DNA from: JBEBVQ01 sp037190845
GTDB lineage: Bacteria; Bacteroidota; Bacteroidia; Chitinophagales; Chitinophagaceae
DNA length: 64,000 nucleotides
Assembly: GCA_037190845.1 (NCBI GenBank)
Contig: JBBCJI010000022.1
Coordinates: forward strand, 30,100-94,099
Direction of reading: 5' to 3'
Shown: one piece after another, positions 1 through 8,581 of the stretch
Position numbering within the stretch: the first letter of the stretch is position 1
Layout: each line of letters starts with the position of its first letter
The notes under the pieces: generated by a model
The model's database searches: none
The model's input: the letters and a program-made list of their open reading frames with translations, nothing else
Told to the model about the DNA's origin: nothing
Program-made: the position numbers and the translations under genes

Positions 1-181
1 CAGATACGCCTGCGATCGCGTGGAATGACAGCAGGTTGGTTTGCTCACCTGCATAGATCCAGTTGGTGCTTAAGGGATAAATGAACCCGATGTGTACATT
101 GGGCTTAAGGGCTGGCTGTGCAAACAAACTACTGCTGCTGAGCAGCATTGCTGTGCAGATTGTCCGGATTTTGATGATCAT
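1..181 (-). CDS. Secreted surface-repeat protein, N-terminal fragment (cut by window edge)
   Basis: This reading frame runs off the left edge, so about 60 residues are visible. It begins MIIKIRTICTAMLLSSSSLF followed by AQP, a clear Sec signal peptide cleaved after FAQ. I chose the ATG at 181 because AGGA lies five bases upstream; an in-frame ATG at 214 is possible. The mature part reads NVHIGFIYPLSTN, then AGEQTNLLSFHAIAGVS. This resembles the segment just ahead of the repeats in the 19976-21724 protein (SHVINKFSFNIIGGYTAGLQ) and the start of LA_2272-type surface-repeat proteins, in which short G-x-Q/N-x-A/S-G units form an outer-membrane-like region. Family assignment is an inference from that similarity. 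It lies 45 bp downstream of rfbA on the same strand and could be the last gene of that operon. Confidence 0.6.
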   Translation of the reverse strand, partial: MIIKIRTICTAMLLSSSSLFAQPALKPNVHIGFIYPLSTNWIYAGEQTNLLSFHAIAGVS

Positions 182-225
182 AATTCCTGCGTTTGGAATT
201 ACGACACGCTGCATTGCATTTACCC

Positions 226-1092
226 CTATAAGGTGCCAACGAGATTTTTCAGGTAACGACCGTAACCGCCTTTGAGATAGATGTCTCCCAGCTTGTCCAG
301 TTGCTCATCATTGATCCAGCGGTTGCGCCAGGCTATTTCCTCGATGCAGCCAATCTTCAAACCCTGGCGTTTTTCAATTACCTCAATAAACTGGCCGGCT
401 TCCATTAAAGAATCGAATGTGCCGGTATCCAGCCAGGCGGTGCCCCGGTCAAGTACGCCTACTTCGAGCTTGCCTCTTTCAAGATATACTTTATTGACAT
501 CCGTTATTTCAAGCTCTCCCCGGGGAGAGGGACTGATCGCTTTGCTGATAGCGACAACGTCATTGTCATAAAAATAAAGGCCGGGTACGGCAAAGCTGGA
601 TTTAGGTTTGGCAGGTTTTTCTTCGATGCTCAATACGCGAAAGTCTTTATCGAATTCTACCACGCCATAGCGTTCGGGATCCTGCACCTGGTAGGCAAAA
701 ACCACGGCTCCGTCCGGATTGGCTTTTTTGTGTAGCAGTTTACCCATGCCTGATCCGTAAAATATATTATCTCCCAGCACCAGCGCTACAGGATCGTTGC
801 CTATAAATGTATCTCCCAGGATAAAAGCCTGGGCCAGTCCTTCGGGTTTGGGTTGTACCACATATTCAAACCGACAGCCGAGTGCGCTGCCATCACCAAG
901 CAGCTTTTTAAAACCGGCCTGATCCTCCGGTGTGGTAATGATCAGTATCTCATTGATCCCGGCCAGCATCAGTGTGCTTAACGGATAGTAGATCATCGGC
1001 TTATCATATACCGGCATAAGCTGTTTGCTTACAGCTATAGTCAAAGGATATAATCTTGTACCGGATCCGCCTGCGAGAATGATGCCTTTCAT
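226..1092 (-). CDS. rfbA: Glucose-1-phosphate thymidylyltransferase
   Basis: The enzyme makes dTDP-glucose from glucose-1-phosphate and dTTP, the first step of dTDP-rhamnose and related dTDP-sugar synthesis, in the cytoplasm. The 288-residue protein has the usual family length. It opens with the nucleotide-binding signature MKGIILAGGSGTRLYPLT, followed by KQLMPVYDKPMIYYPLS, and has VLGDNIFYGSG near residue 107, all typical of RfbA/RmlA. It follows rfbB with a 19-bp gap on the same strand, so the two are almost certainly co-transcribed. The rmlC and rmlD genes needed to finish dTDP-rhamnose are not in the window; they may lie elsewhere, or the product may be another dTDP-sugar. Confidence 0.97.
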   Translation of the reverse strand: MKGIILAGGSGTRLYPLTIAVSKQLMPVYDKPMIYYPLSTLMLAGINEILIITTPEDQAGFKKLLGDGSALGCRFEYVVQPKPEGLAQAFILGDTFIGNDPVALVLGDNIFYGSGMGKLLHKKANPDGAVVFAYQVQDPERYGVVEFDKDFRVLSIEEKPAKPKSSFAVPGLYFYDNDVVAISKAISPSPRGELEITDVNKVYLERGKLEVGVLDRGTAWLDTGTFDSLMEAGQFIEVIEKRQGLKIGCIEEIAWRNRWINDEQLDKLGDIYLKGGYGRYLKNLVGTL

Positions 1093-1111
1093 GGATTATG
1101 TAATGTATTTA

Positions 1112-2161
1112 CTATTTATATTGCAGACTATAATACTTCTGGTAATCCCCGGACGTAACGTTTTCCAGCCAGGTTTCATTATTGAGGTACCAGTCAATGG
1201 TTTTTTCCAGCCCCTCTTCAAAGGTTACGGAGGGCGCCCATCCCAATTCTTTATTGATCTTGGATGCATCAATGGCATAACGTTTATCGTGTCCGGGACG
1301 ATCTTTTACATATGTGATCAGCTTTACAGACTCGCCATCCGCACGTCCCAGCTTTTTATCCATGATGGAACACAGCAGACGGATCAGTTCAATATTCTGC
1401 CATTCGTTGAATCCGCCAATATTATAGGTTTCACCGTTACGGCCTTCATGATACACCTGGTCAATTGCACGGGCGTGGTCAACGACATAAAGCCAGTCGC
1501 GGGTATACTTTCCATCCCCGTATACCGGTAATGATTTATTATTCCTGATGTTGTTGATAAAGAGCGGGATCAGTTTTTCAGGGAACTGGTTGGCGCCGTA
1601 ATTATTCGAACAGTTGGTAAGTACAAATGGAAGACCATAAGTATTTCCATATGCTCTTACAATATGATCGGAAGCTGCTTTGGATGCGGAGTAGGGGGAT
1701 TGCGGATCGTATGGGGTTGTTTCAAGAAAAAAGCCTGTTTCTCCCAATGAACCATATACTTCATCCGTAGAGACATGATAGAAGCGTTTTCCCTCATAGT
1801 TGTTTCCCCATACAGACCGGGCCGCATTCAGCAGGTTGGCAGTGCCCATTACATTTGTGTTGATAAATGCGTTGGGGTCCTGGATCGAACGGTCTACATG
1901 ACTTTCGGCTGCCAGATGTATCACACCGTCCGGTTGCCATTCTTCAAACAGGGACTGCATGGCTGCTGCATCTGTGATGTCTGCCTTAATAAAAGTGTAA
2001 TTGGCGGCGTGTTCTATATCCGTCAGGTTTTCCAGATTACCCGCATAGGTAAGGGCATCCAGGTTAATGATCCGGTATTCGGGATATTTGTTAACAAACA
2101 GCCGGACAACATGAGAACCTATAAAACCGGCCCCTCCTGTTATGATCAGTGTTTTTTTCAT
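1112..2161 (-). CDS. rfbB: dTDP-glucose 4,6-dehydratase
   Basis: Converts dTDP-glucose to dTDP-4-keto-6-deoxyglucose with a bound NAD. The 349-residue protein is an extended short-chain dehydrogenase. The Rossmann motif GGAGFIGSHV is near residue 9, the STDEVYG signature near 132, and the catalytic YSASKAASDH (Tyr/Lys) near 157, followed by RDWLYVVDHARAI, typical of RfbB/RmlB. It starts 26 bp after accC and ends 19 bp before rfbA, all on the minus strand. This continues the efp-accB-accC transcription unit, so sugar-nucleotide supply may be expressed with fatty-acid synthesis and EF-P. Confidence 0.97.
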   Translation of the reverse strand: MKKTLIITGGAGFIGSHVVRLFVNKYPEYRIINLDALTYAGNLENLTDIEHAANYTFIKADITDAAAMQSLFEEWQPDGVIHLAAESHVDRSIQDPNAFINTNVMGTANLLNAARSVWGNNYEGKRFYHVSTDEVYGSLGETGFFLETTPYDPQSPYSASKAASDHIVRAYGNTYGLPFVLTNCSNNYGANQFPEKLIPLFINNIRNNKSLPVYGDGKYTRDWLYVVDHARAIDQVYHEGRNGETYNIGGFNEWQNIELIRLLCSIMDKKLGRADGESVKLITYVKDRPGHDKRYAIDASKINKELGWAPSVTFEEGLEKTIDWYLNNETWLENVTSGDYQKYYSLQYK

Positions 2162-2187
2162 CTGGAAGTATCGTTGACGGTCTTGTT

Positions 2188-3525
2188 TTATACCAGCTTG
2201 AAGGATTCGATAAACTTAGTGGTAAAATTCCCGTTCCTGAAGTCTTCATTCCGCATAAGCTGCAGATGGAAGGGGATTGTCGTTTTGATGCCTTCGATCA
2301 CATATTCGCTGAGCGCCCGTTCCATGGTGTTGATCGCTTCTTCACGGGTCTGTGCCACAGCGATGATCTTGGCGATCATGGAGTCGTAATACGGAGGGAT
2401 GGTATAGCCTGCGTAGATATGAGAGTCTACACGTACGCCATGTCCGCCCGGGGTGTGCAATACAGTGATCTTACCCGGACTGGGGCGAAAATCATTGTAT
2501 GGGTCTTCTGCGTTGATCCGGCATTCGATGGCGTGCATCTCCGGTTCGTAGTTGCGCCCGCTGATCGGTACGCCTGCGGCGATTTTGATCTGCTCTTTTA
2601 CAAGGTCGTAATTGATGACCTCTTCCGTCACACCGTGTTCTACCTGGATGCGTGTGTTCATTTCCATGAAGTAGAAGTTCCGATGCTTATCCACCAGGAA
2701 TTCTACTGTGCCGACACTTTCGTAATTGATGGCAGAGGCAGCTTTAATGGCTGCTTCTCCCATTTTCTGACGGAGTTCCGGCGTCATGAATGGTGATGGT
2801 GATTCTTCTACCAGCTTCTGATGGCGGCGTTGTATAGAGCAATCACGTTCGCTCAGATGGCAAACCGTACCAAACTGGTCTCCGGCGATCTGGATCTCAA
2901 TATGGCGTGGCTCTTCCACGAATTTTTCCATGTAGATGCCGTCATTTTTGAATGAAGCGCCGGCTTCTGTTTTTGCCGTATTATAAGCACGTTCCATTTC
3001 GCTTTCTTCCCATACTACACGCATTCCTTTTCCTCCTCCGCCTGCTGTGGCTTTCAGAATGATGGGATAGCCCATTTCTCTTGCCAGCTTTTTTGCTTCC
3101 TCAAGGTTTTCGAGCAACCCTTCGGAACCCGGAATACAAGGGACTCCGGCGCTGATCATGGTCTCTTTGGCGGTCATTTTATCACCCATCTTGCGGATCA
3201 TCTCCGGGGTGGGGCCGATAAATTTGATGTTGTACTGTGCGCAGATTTCTGCAAAATGAGCGTTCTCTGCCAGGAACCCATATCCCGGATGTATTGCGTC
3301 TGCGTTGGTGATCTCTGCCGCAGCCATCAGGTGTGGGATGTTGAGATAAGAATCACTGCTTTGTGCCTTCCCGATACACACAGCCTCATCTGCAAAACGC
3401 ACATGCAGGCTGTCTTTGTCGGCAGTGGAATAAACGGCAACAGTGCCAATGCCCATTTCACGGCAGGTACGTATAATACGCAGGGCAATCTCTCCGCGAT
3501 TGGCTATCAGTATTTTTTTGAACAT
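2188..3525 (-). CDS. accC: Acetyl-CoA carboxylase, biotin carboxylase subunit
   Basis: Carboxylates the biotin on AccB using ATP and bicarbonate, the first half-reaction of malonyl-CoA formation. I start at 3525 (MFKKILIANRGEIALRI), the normal AccC N-terminus, giving 445 residues; an in-frame ATG at 3540 would add five residues. Neither has a strong ribosome site. Visible motifs are the ATP-grasp glycine loop KATAGGGGKGMRVV and the catalytic-core MEMNTRIQVEHGVTE near residue 290. It follows accB, separated by about 150 bp that contain a long imperfect hairpin (3598-3676), and it precedes rfbB closely. Nothing in the sequence is aberrant. Confidence 0.97.
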   Translation of the reverse strand: MFKKILIANRGEIALRIIRTCREMGIGTVAVYSTADKDSLHVRFADEAVCIGKAQSSDSYLNIPHLMAAAEITNADAIHPGYGFLAENAHFAEICAQYNIKFIGPTPEMIRKMGDKMTAKETMISAGVPCIPGSEGLLENLEEAKKLAREMGYPIILKATAGGGGKGMRVVWEESEMERAYNTAKTEAGASFKNDGIYMEKFVEEPRHIEIQIAGDQFGTVCHLSERDCSIQRRHQKLVEESPSPFMTPELRQKMGEAAIKAASAINYESVGTVEFLVDKHRNFYFMEMNTRIQVEHGVTEEVINYDLVKEQIKIAAGVPISGRNYEPEMHAIECRINAEDPYNDFRPSPGKITVLHTPGGHGVRVDSHIYAGYTIPPYYDSMIAKIIAVAQTREEAINTMERALSEYVIEGIKTTIPFHLQLMRNEDFRNGNFTTKFIESFKLV

Positions 3526-3597
3526 AGATTTATAGTTCATAACGACAAACCGGGCCCCGGTTTATATCATTATTTCGTTGTTTATTGTTAGCGTATT

Positions 3598-3676
3598 AAT
3601 TTGAAAATTTGAAAATGAACCAATTTGAAAATGAGCATTTCATTTTCAAATTCCCGAATTTTCAAATTTTCAAATT
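3598..3676. repeat. 8-nt-periodic imperfect hairpin between accB and accC
   Basis: The left arm (3598-3633) is built from ATTTGAAA units with an 8-base period and one divergent unit. The right arm (3641-3676) is its reverse complement except for a five-base internal mismatch; the loop is about seven bases. The stem begins four bases after the accB stop codon, inside the operon. It could be an attenuator, a processing site or a REP-like element. Related structures lie at 4871, 6268, 9632 and 56343. Confidence 0.75.
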
Positions 3677-3679
3677 GCC

Positions 3680-4174
3680 TTATGGTTCCACAAGAAAAAG
3701 CGGCTGGTCATATTCTACCGGAGATGCGTCATCTGCCAGTACTTTTACGATTTTGCCACTGATTTCGCTTTCTATTTCGTTGAATAATTTCATCGCTTCA
3801 ACAATACATATCACCTGTCCTGACTTGATTTCGTCACCTACATTTACAAATGAAGGTTTGTCGGGTGACGGGCTACGGTAAAAAGTGCCTATCATCGGCG
3901 ATTTTATGGTAATCAGGTTGCTATTTGCCTGAGCCGGATTTTCTTGTTGAGGCTGCTGGGCAGGTAATGCTGCTGAAGCCTGAGGCGTGGCGATTTGTGG
4001 TATTGCGGCCGGGATTTGCTGTACCGGCGCTGCCTGCAGGGTTACTACCTGTGTTTCGCTAATGGATTGTGCCTGCTTGATGGTGATCTTGAATTCTCCT
4101 TCTTCAATGTGAAGTTCGCTGATGTTTGACTTGTTGATCATTTTAATCAGCTCTTGTATCTGTTTGTATTCCAT
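3680..4174 (-). CDS. accB: Acetyl-CoA carboxylase biotin carboxyl carrier protein
   Basis: Carries the biotin that shuttles CO2 between AccC and the carboxyltransferase. The 164-residue protein has an N-terminal helical region (residues 1-45), a Pro/Ala/Gln-rich flexible linker (about 50-85) and a C-terminal biotinyl domain with the attachment motif EAMKLFNE. Lys129 is the predicted biotinylation site. It lies 25 bp downstream of efp and upstream of accC, an arrangement common in bacteria. The stop codon is followed almost at once by the hairpin at 3598-3676. Confidence 0.97.
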   Translation of the reverse strand: MEYKQIQELIKMINKSNISELHIEEGEFKITIKQAQSISETQVVTLQAAPVQQIPAAIPQIATPQASAALPAQQPQQENPAQANSNLITIKSPMIGTFYRSPSPDKPSFVNVGDEIKSGQVICIVEAMKLFNEIESEISGKIVKVLADDASPVEYDQPLFLVEP

Positions 4175-4199
4175 AAGGAAATGATTTTGTTTGCAAATA

Positions 4200-4766
4200 T
4201 TATTCCTTTACCCTTTCTACATAGCTACCGGTCTTGGTATCTATTTTAATCAATTCGTCTGTATCCACAAAAAGGGGAACCATAACGGTAGCGCCTGTTT
4301 CGACGGTAGCCGGTTTCAGCGTCCGTGTAGCAGTATCTCCCTTTAGTCCGGGTTCTGAATAAGTAATGCGCAGCACAACATGCGGCGGGAGCTCCACGTT
4401 CATGGGCTGCTCTGTTTCTGTATTAACGAGGACAAAACATTCCTGGCCATCCTTGAAAAGCTCGGGCCGGTCTATCAATTGTTCTGTCATGACGATCTGC
4501 TCAAATGTTTCATTGTCCATGAAATTATAGCCGCTGTCGTCTTTGTACAGGAATTGATAGGGGCGACGCTCAACACGTACCGGGAATATGGTATCGCCGG
4601 AGTTCCACGTTTTTTCAATAGACTTGGAGCTGTCCACACCTTTTAGTTTTGCCCAAACCTTAGCGGCTGCGCGGGCTGTCTTGTTTTGTCCGAATTCAAT
4701 TACGGTAAACAGGCCGTCATCCAGTTTGATGATCATGCCGTTCCGGATATCTGCAGTAGTAGCCAT
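4200..4766 (-). CDS. efp: Elongation factor P, Arg32 type
   Basis: Binds between the P and E sites of the ribosome and relieves stalling at polyproline stretches. The 188-residue protein has the three-domain EF-P pattern (N-terminal KOW-like, then VERRPYQFLYKDD and FMDNETFEQ, then an OB-like C-terminus). The tip of the domain I loop reads QNKTARAAAKVWAKLKG. This aligns without gaps with the loop of EF-Ps carrying arginine at position 32, the residue rhamnosylated by EarP in some Proteobacteria, and not with the PGKG lysine type. Counting from Met1 the arginine is exactly residue 32. It is the first gene of the probable efp-accB-accC-rfbB-rfbA operon. No EarP homologue is in the window. Confidence 0.96.
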   Translation of the reverse strand: MATTADIRNGMIIKLDDGLFTVIEFGQNKTARAAAKVWAKLKGVDSSKSIEKTWNSGDTIFPVRVERRPYQFLYKDDSGYNFMDNETFEQIVMTEQLIDRPELFKDGQECFVLVNTETEQPMNVELPPHVVLRITYSEPGLKGDTATRTLKPATVETGATVMVPLFVDTDELIKIDTKTGSYVERVKE

Positions 4767-4788
4767 GTGTTTTTTAATAAACGGATTG

Positions 4789-4796
4789 CAAAAGTA
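4789..4796 (-). promoter_or_regulatory. efp: -7 box for the efp operon
   Basis: On the minus strand this reads TACTTTTG, a full match to the Bacteroidota TAnnTTTG consensus, 23 bp before the efp start codon. No convincing -33 TTG was seen at the expected distance. Confidence 0.55.
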
Positions 4797-4870
4797 ATCA
4801 TTCAGGGGAAAAAAGGAAATATGCGTACTAATTCATATGCAATAATCTGCGAGTATCGAAACATACAAAG

Positions 4871-4947
4871 AAATGTGACAAATGTGTTGAATGTGATAAA
4901 TGTGATCAAACACATTTATCACATTTTCCACATTCAACACATTTTCC
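4871..4947. repeat. 9-nt-periodic hairpin between efp and glyA
   Basis: The left arm consists of AATGTGNNN units with a 9-base period. The right arm is largely complementary: 4880-4895 pairs with 4930-4945 and 4896-4904 with 4911-4919, leaving one extra 9-base unit bulged on the right. It lies between divergent genes, 36 bp before the glyA start. Because the period is three codons the repeat stays open in frame and falsely extends the glyA reading frame upstream. Confidence 0.75.
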
Positions 4948-4982
4948 TTTTTCATTGTTATCTTGCGGCGAAATTCAAGACT

Positions 4983-6260
4983 ATGCAACGCGATACCGCT
5001 ATTTTTGATCTAATACAGGAAGAGCTTGAACGCCAGCGCCGTGGCCTGGAACTCATTGCTTCCGAGAACTTTACCAGCCTTCAGGTAATGCAGGCAATGG
5101 GTAATGTGATGACTAATAAATATGCGGAAGGTTATCCGGGTAAGCGGTATTATGGTGGTTGCGAAGTAGTAGATAAAAGTGAGCAACTGGCTATTGACCG
5201 GGCTAAGCAGATATTTAATGTAGCCTATGCCAATGTACAGCCACATAGTGGCGCGCAGGCAAATATGTCCGTATTCCTCGCCTGCCTGCAGCCGGGAGAT
5301 ACGATCCTGGGGCTTGATCTCAGTATGGGTGGGCATCTTACACATGGTTCGCCGGTAAATGCTTCCGGTAAGCTATATAATGCTGTGCATTATGGCGTTG
5401 TAAAAGAAACCGGCCTTATTGATTATGATATGCTGGAGCGCCAGGCACTGGAACACAAACCCAAAATGATCATTTGCGGAGCGTCGGCATACAGCCGGGA
5501 TTGGGATTATGCCCGTATCCGTGCGGTTGCCGATAAAGTGGGTGCCTTGCTGATGGCTGATATTGCCCATCCTGCCGGGCTGATTGCCAAAGGTTTGCTC
5601 AGCAATCCTTTTGAGCATTGCCATATTGTTACCAGCACAACACATAAAACATTGCGTGGTCCGCGCGGCGGAATTATTTTAATGAAAGATGATTTTGAAA
5701 ACCCATGGGGTATAAAAGGGCCTAAAGGTGAAGTGCGTCTGATGAGTGCGCTTATAGACCTTGCCGTTTTTCCCGGTGTGCAGGGTGGTCCGCTTGAGCA
5801 TGTAATTGCGGCGAAAGCTGTTTCCTTCTTCGAAATATTGCAGGATGAATTCCTTATTTACGGCAAACAGGTGATTAAGAATGCACAGGCACTGGCCGAT
5901 GCCTTCCGTGCAAAAGGGTACGATATTATTTCCGGCGGTACGGATAATCATCTGCTCCTGATTGATCTCCGCAATAAAGGTATCAGTGGTAAAAAGGCGG
6001 AAAATGCTTTGGTAAAAGCTGATATTACCCTCAATAAAAACATGGTCCCTTACGACGACAAATCTCCGTTTATCACTTCAGGTATCCGTGTGGGAGTTCC
6101 TGCTGTTACAACGCGTGGTCTGGGTGAGCAGCATATGTCCCAGGTGGCGGACTGGCTCGACCGGGTATTGATGAATACGGACAATGATGACCTGATCGGT
6201 ATGGTAAAGGGAGAAGTAAATGAATTTATGGCAGGCTTCCCGCTTTATCCGGAAATATAA
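4983..6260 (+). CDS. glyA: Serine hydroxymethyltransferase
   Basis: Interconverts serine and glycine with transfer of a one-carbon unit to tetrahydrofolate, using PLP. I start at 4983 (MQRDTAIFDLIQEELERQRR), giving 425 residues, the family length. The longer upstream frame only reads through a repetitive hairpin. Motifs include LELIASENFTS near residue 23, NKYAEGYPGKRYYGG, and the PLP-lysine motif VTSTTHKTLRGPRGG near residue 225. The C-terminus ends normally. A perfect 30-bp hairpin begins seven bases after the stop and may terminate transcription. Confidence 0.97.
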   Translation: MQRDTAIFDLIQEELERQRRGLELIASENFTSLQVMQAMGNVMTNKYAEGYPGKRYYGGCEVVDKSEQLAIDRAKQIFNVAYANVQPHSGAQANMSVFLACLQPGDTILGLDLSMGGHLTHGSPVNASGKLYNAVHYGVVKETGLIDYDMLERQALEHKPKMIICGASAYSRDWDYARIRAVADKVGALLMADIAHPAGLIAKGLLSNPFEHCHIVTSTTHKTLRGPRGGIILMKDDFENPWGIKGPKGEVRLMSALIDLAVFPGVQGGPLEHVIAAKAVSFFEILQDEFLIYGKQVIKNAQALADAFRAKGYDIISGGTDNHLLLIDLRNKGISGKKAENALVKADITLNKNMVPYDDKSPFITSGIRVGVPAVTTRGLGEQHMSQVADWLDRVLMNTDNDDLIGMVKGEVNEFMAGFPLYPEI

Positions 6261-6267
6261 AAAAACT

Positions 6268-6337
6268 GAAAGTTGAAAATGGAAAATTGGGCATGAAAGG
6301 CATAATATTCATGCCCAATTTTCCATTTTCAACTTTC
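6268..6337. terminator. Perfect 30-bp hairpin after glyA
   Basis: Positions 6268-6297 are the exact reverse complement of 6308-6337, with a 10-base loop. The arms are AT-rich, made of GAAAAT-like words, and resemble the hairpin at 3598. It lies seven bases after the glyA stop and ahead of the next plus-strand gene. Termination is plausible, but there is no classic T-run, and the element may belong to the recurring hairpin family of this genome. Confidence 0.6.
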
Positions 6338-6355
6338 CATTAACTCCCGGAATCC

Positions 6356-6363
6356 TATTTTTG
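6356..6363 (+). promoter_or_regulatory. -7 box for the gene at 6380
   Basis: TATTTTTG matches TAnnTTTG and lies 17 bp before the start codon, just after the glyA hairpin. The -33 element is not clear. Confidence 0.45.
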
Positions 6364-6379
6364 CTATATAACCGTACGT

Positions 6380-8581
6380 ATGAAACACTATGCACTCTGG
6401 CTGGCTGGTATAATATTGATCATTCATTTTTTCTCCACCCCTGTTTTCGCGCAAAAACGAAAAGATAAGCAGAAGACCGAAGATACGGTCAGTGTATATG
6501 ATCTTGATACCCTTATCCGTCCGGTTCCCAACAACAGGGCCAGTTTTCATGTAATCGTTGATCGTGAACAGAAAAAGGCGGATGGCGCTGACGGAGCGGT
6601 TGACGGGCGTATCTATTTTTCCGAAGATACTACCTATAACAGGATGCTGAGCCGCGCGATCCTGGTGCAGATAGATCAATTGCAGGTGATGATTGAGAAT
6701 ATGCCGGGAAACACAGATGACCGCCTGGTGGATAATCAGGTACGTATCCGTTATCTGCGTGCTTTATCAGACCTGGCCCGTCGGTACAACACTGACCCTA
6801 AAGTAGACCCCGCTTATTATCGCAAGCTTGTGGCGAATTTTAAGAATATGCTGATTGCCCGGCATGAAGGCCGCCTCCCGGCTTTTGTTCATGAAAATAT
6901 AAACCTGCAGACACTGGATAACGTAGGGTTAATGGACGGGTATCCTGCTGAACGCGCTTTTATATATACCGAAATGGGACGACTGGAGCCCCGGATGATG
7001 ATTATGCGGCTGACCGAATACGCCGACGATACTTTTTCCTGTGCCGTGATTACAGCAGCAGCGAAAGTGGTGCCGAATGAAGTGCTCAATTTCGCCACAT
7101 CCACTAATTACCGGCTGAGCAGCGCTGTAAAGCGTTGTACGGATCCGCTTGTACAGACGATCGTGCAAATAGCTACCCGCTCCAAAGCTCCGCTCAGGGC
7201 GATGCCTTTTCTCAGTGATATTTATCATAAAAGGAAGACCGTGGCTGAGATTGACCAGATTGCCGGTAATCCTGATCTCTATTATAAAAACCTTGTAAGA
7301 CTCAAGCTTGCCAACGAAAGTCTTGGCGGTGATTCCTATACAGATGAGCTGCGCTTCCGTGGACTCAAATATGTGCGTACGATGAATGATCTGCATGATG
7401 AGAAAGACGCTGTACGTTTCAGGTGTATTGAAGGATTCAAGCCGGAAGAATTGTATTTCATGATGGTATACGGACAAGATGAGATATATACCAGTAGTTT
7501 TCTCGGTACATTCAAACGTATGATGGAGCGGATGGATGGCCTTAAAGGTGATCAGTTGTTCGAAAAAGTGCATTATGACCGATTCCGTACATTTATCCGT
7601 ATGTGTGCCGGTTATAATACCCTCAACCGCTTCCTGGAAACTATTGATGAAGATAAAAAGACACAGTTGCTGCGCGATTTTATTGCCGGGCTTGAGAAGG
7701 GAAGGGAACATGATCTTGAAGATGCAGTGGATGTGGCGGATGCTTTCGGCAGCATTAAAGATGAAAAGCTCGCACGGTTCCTGAAAGACGAAGTAACACA
7801 AAACTATGAGCGCTGTGCACGGGAAAGGAGCATTAAAGGAGTGATTGTTTATGGTCTGCTCGCTACGCTTTTTAAAGGAAATACATCCGAGCTGGATCTG
7901 CCGCCAATCAATCTTGTGCCATATAGCAGCCTGGTGGATGACAAAGGTGTGGTATATCAGCAGTTTTTCTTTTACGGGGACGAAGATGGTAAAATGTCTT
8001 ATGCCAGCTTCCTGGGCAATTTCCGGGATGGGAAATGGAAGATCACAACAGATAAATACTGGACGGTTATTGCATCCACAGCCGGTAAGCCTGTGGTAAT
8101 CTATGCCAACCTGCCGCTCACGGAACCGGAAGATGAAGAAGCGCAAAATCGTCTTGCAAAATATTTTCAGGAACAGGGTATTAAACCGACAGTCGTAGTG
8201 CACAGGGGACATAGCTATCATCTGCCGCTTACTCTGGAGCAGCTTACCCGTGAAAGCCGGATTGTGATGCTGGGTTCTTGCGGAGGATACCATAACCTTG
8301 GCGTGGTACTCGACCAGTCACCCGATGCCCATGTAATCTCTTCCAAGCAGACGGGTGCTATGGCAATAAACGATCCGATTATCAAGACAATTAATGACCG
8401 TTTGCTCGCGGGCGACGACATCAATTGGATATCCTTATGGAAAACGCTTGATACACATTTCCAGAGTAAACGAGGACCGATTCAGGAGATGTTTAATGAT
8501 TATGTGCCGCCACATAAAAATCTCGGTGTGATATTCATCAAAGCCTACCGGAAAATGGTAAACCGTATGGATGAATCCTGA
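6380..8581 (+). CDS. Secreted protein with a clan-CD-like His/Cys pair, function unknown
   Basis: I do not recognise a named family. The 733-residue protein has a Sec signal peptide (residues 1-25, hydrophobic core IILIIHFF, then VFAQ) followed by a charged segment. A long helical middle (roughly 60-560) contains several Arg/Asp-rich stretches but no motif I can name. The C-terminal 150 residues show VVVHRGHSYH (His608, His611) and, after a second hydrophobic strand, VMLGSCGGYHNL (Cys634), then SKQTGAMAINDP. A hydrophobic strand ending in His-x-Gly-His followed by a strand ending in Cys-Gly is how clan CD peptidases (caspase, gingipain, CHAT) place their catalytic dyad. That is inference from pattern only. 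The protein is probably periplasmic or exported; no T9SS tail is present. It lies between glyA and the module 1 operon, facing the latter tail to tail. Confidence 0.6.
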   Translation: MKHYALWLAGIILIIHFFSTPVFAQKRKDKQKTEDTVSVYDLDTLIRPVPNNRASFHVIVDREQKKADGADGAVDGRIYFSEDTTYNRMLSRAILVQIDQLQVMIENMPGNTDDRLVDNQVRIRYLRALSDLARRYNTDPKVDPAYYRKLVANFKNMLIARHEGRLPAFVHENINLQTLDNVGLMDGYPAERAFIYTEMGRLEPRMMIMRLTEYADDTFSCAVITAAAKVVPNEVLNFATSTNYRLSSAVKRCTDPLVQTIVQIATRSKAPLRAMPFLSDIYHKRKTVAEIDQIAGNPDLYYKNLVRLKLANESLGGDSYTDELRFRGLKYVRTMNDLHDEKDAVRFRCIEGFKPEELYFMMVYGQDEIYTSSFLGTFKRMMERMDGLKGDQLFEKVHYDRFRTFIRMCAGYNTLNRFLETIDEDKKTQLLRDFIAGLEKGREHDLEDAVDVADAFGSIKDEKLARFLKDEVTQNYERCARERSIKGVIVYGLLATLFKGNTSELDLPPINLVPYSSLVDDKGVVYQQFFFYGDEDGKMSYASFLGNFRDGKWKITTDKYWTVIASTAGKPVVIYANLPLTEPEDEEAQNRLAKYFQEQGIKPTVVVHRGHSYHLPLTLEQLTRESRIVMLGSCGGYHNLGVVLDQSPDAHVISSKQTGAMAINDPIIKTINDRLLAGDDINWISLWKTLDTHFQSKRGPIQEMFNDYVPPHKNLGVIFIKAYRKMVNRMDES

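Noticed and set aside
4871..4947. Possible CRISPR array
   Set aside because: The repeat unit is only 9 bases and is arranged as inverted arms, without spacers or cas genes.
4686..4982. Upstream extension of the glyA reading frame
   Set aside because: It passes through the 9-nt-periodic hairpin, which stays open in frame because the period is three codons. The family N-terminus begins at 4983.
6929..8293. Minus-strand open frame of 454 codons inside the 6380 gene
   Set aside because: The plus-strand protein has a signal peptide and conserved-looking motifs; the antisense frame is a shadow with no domain.
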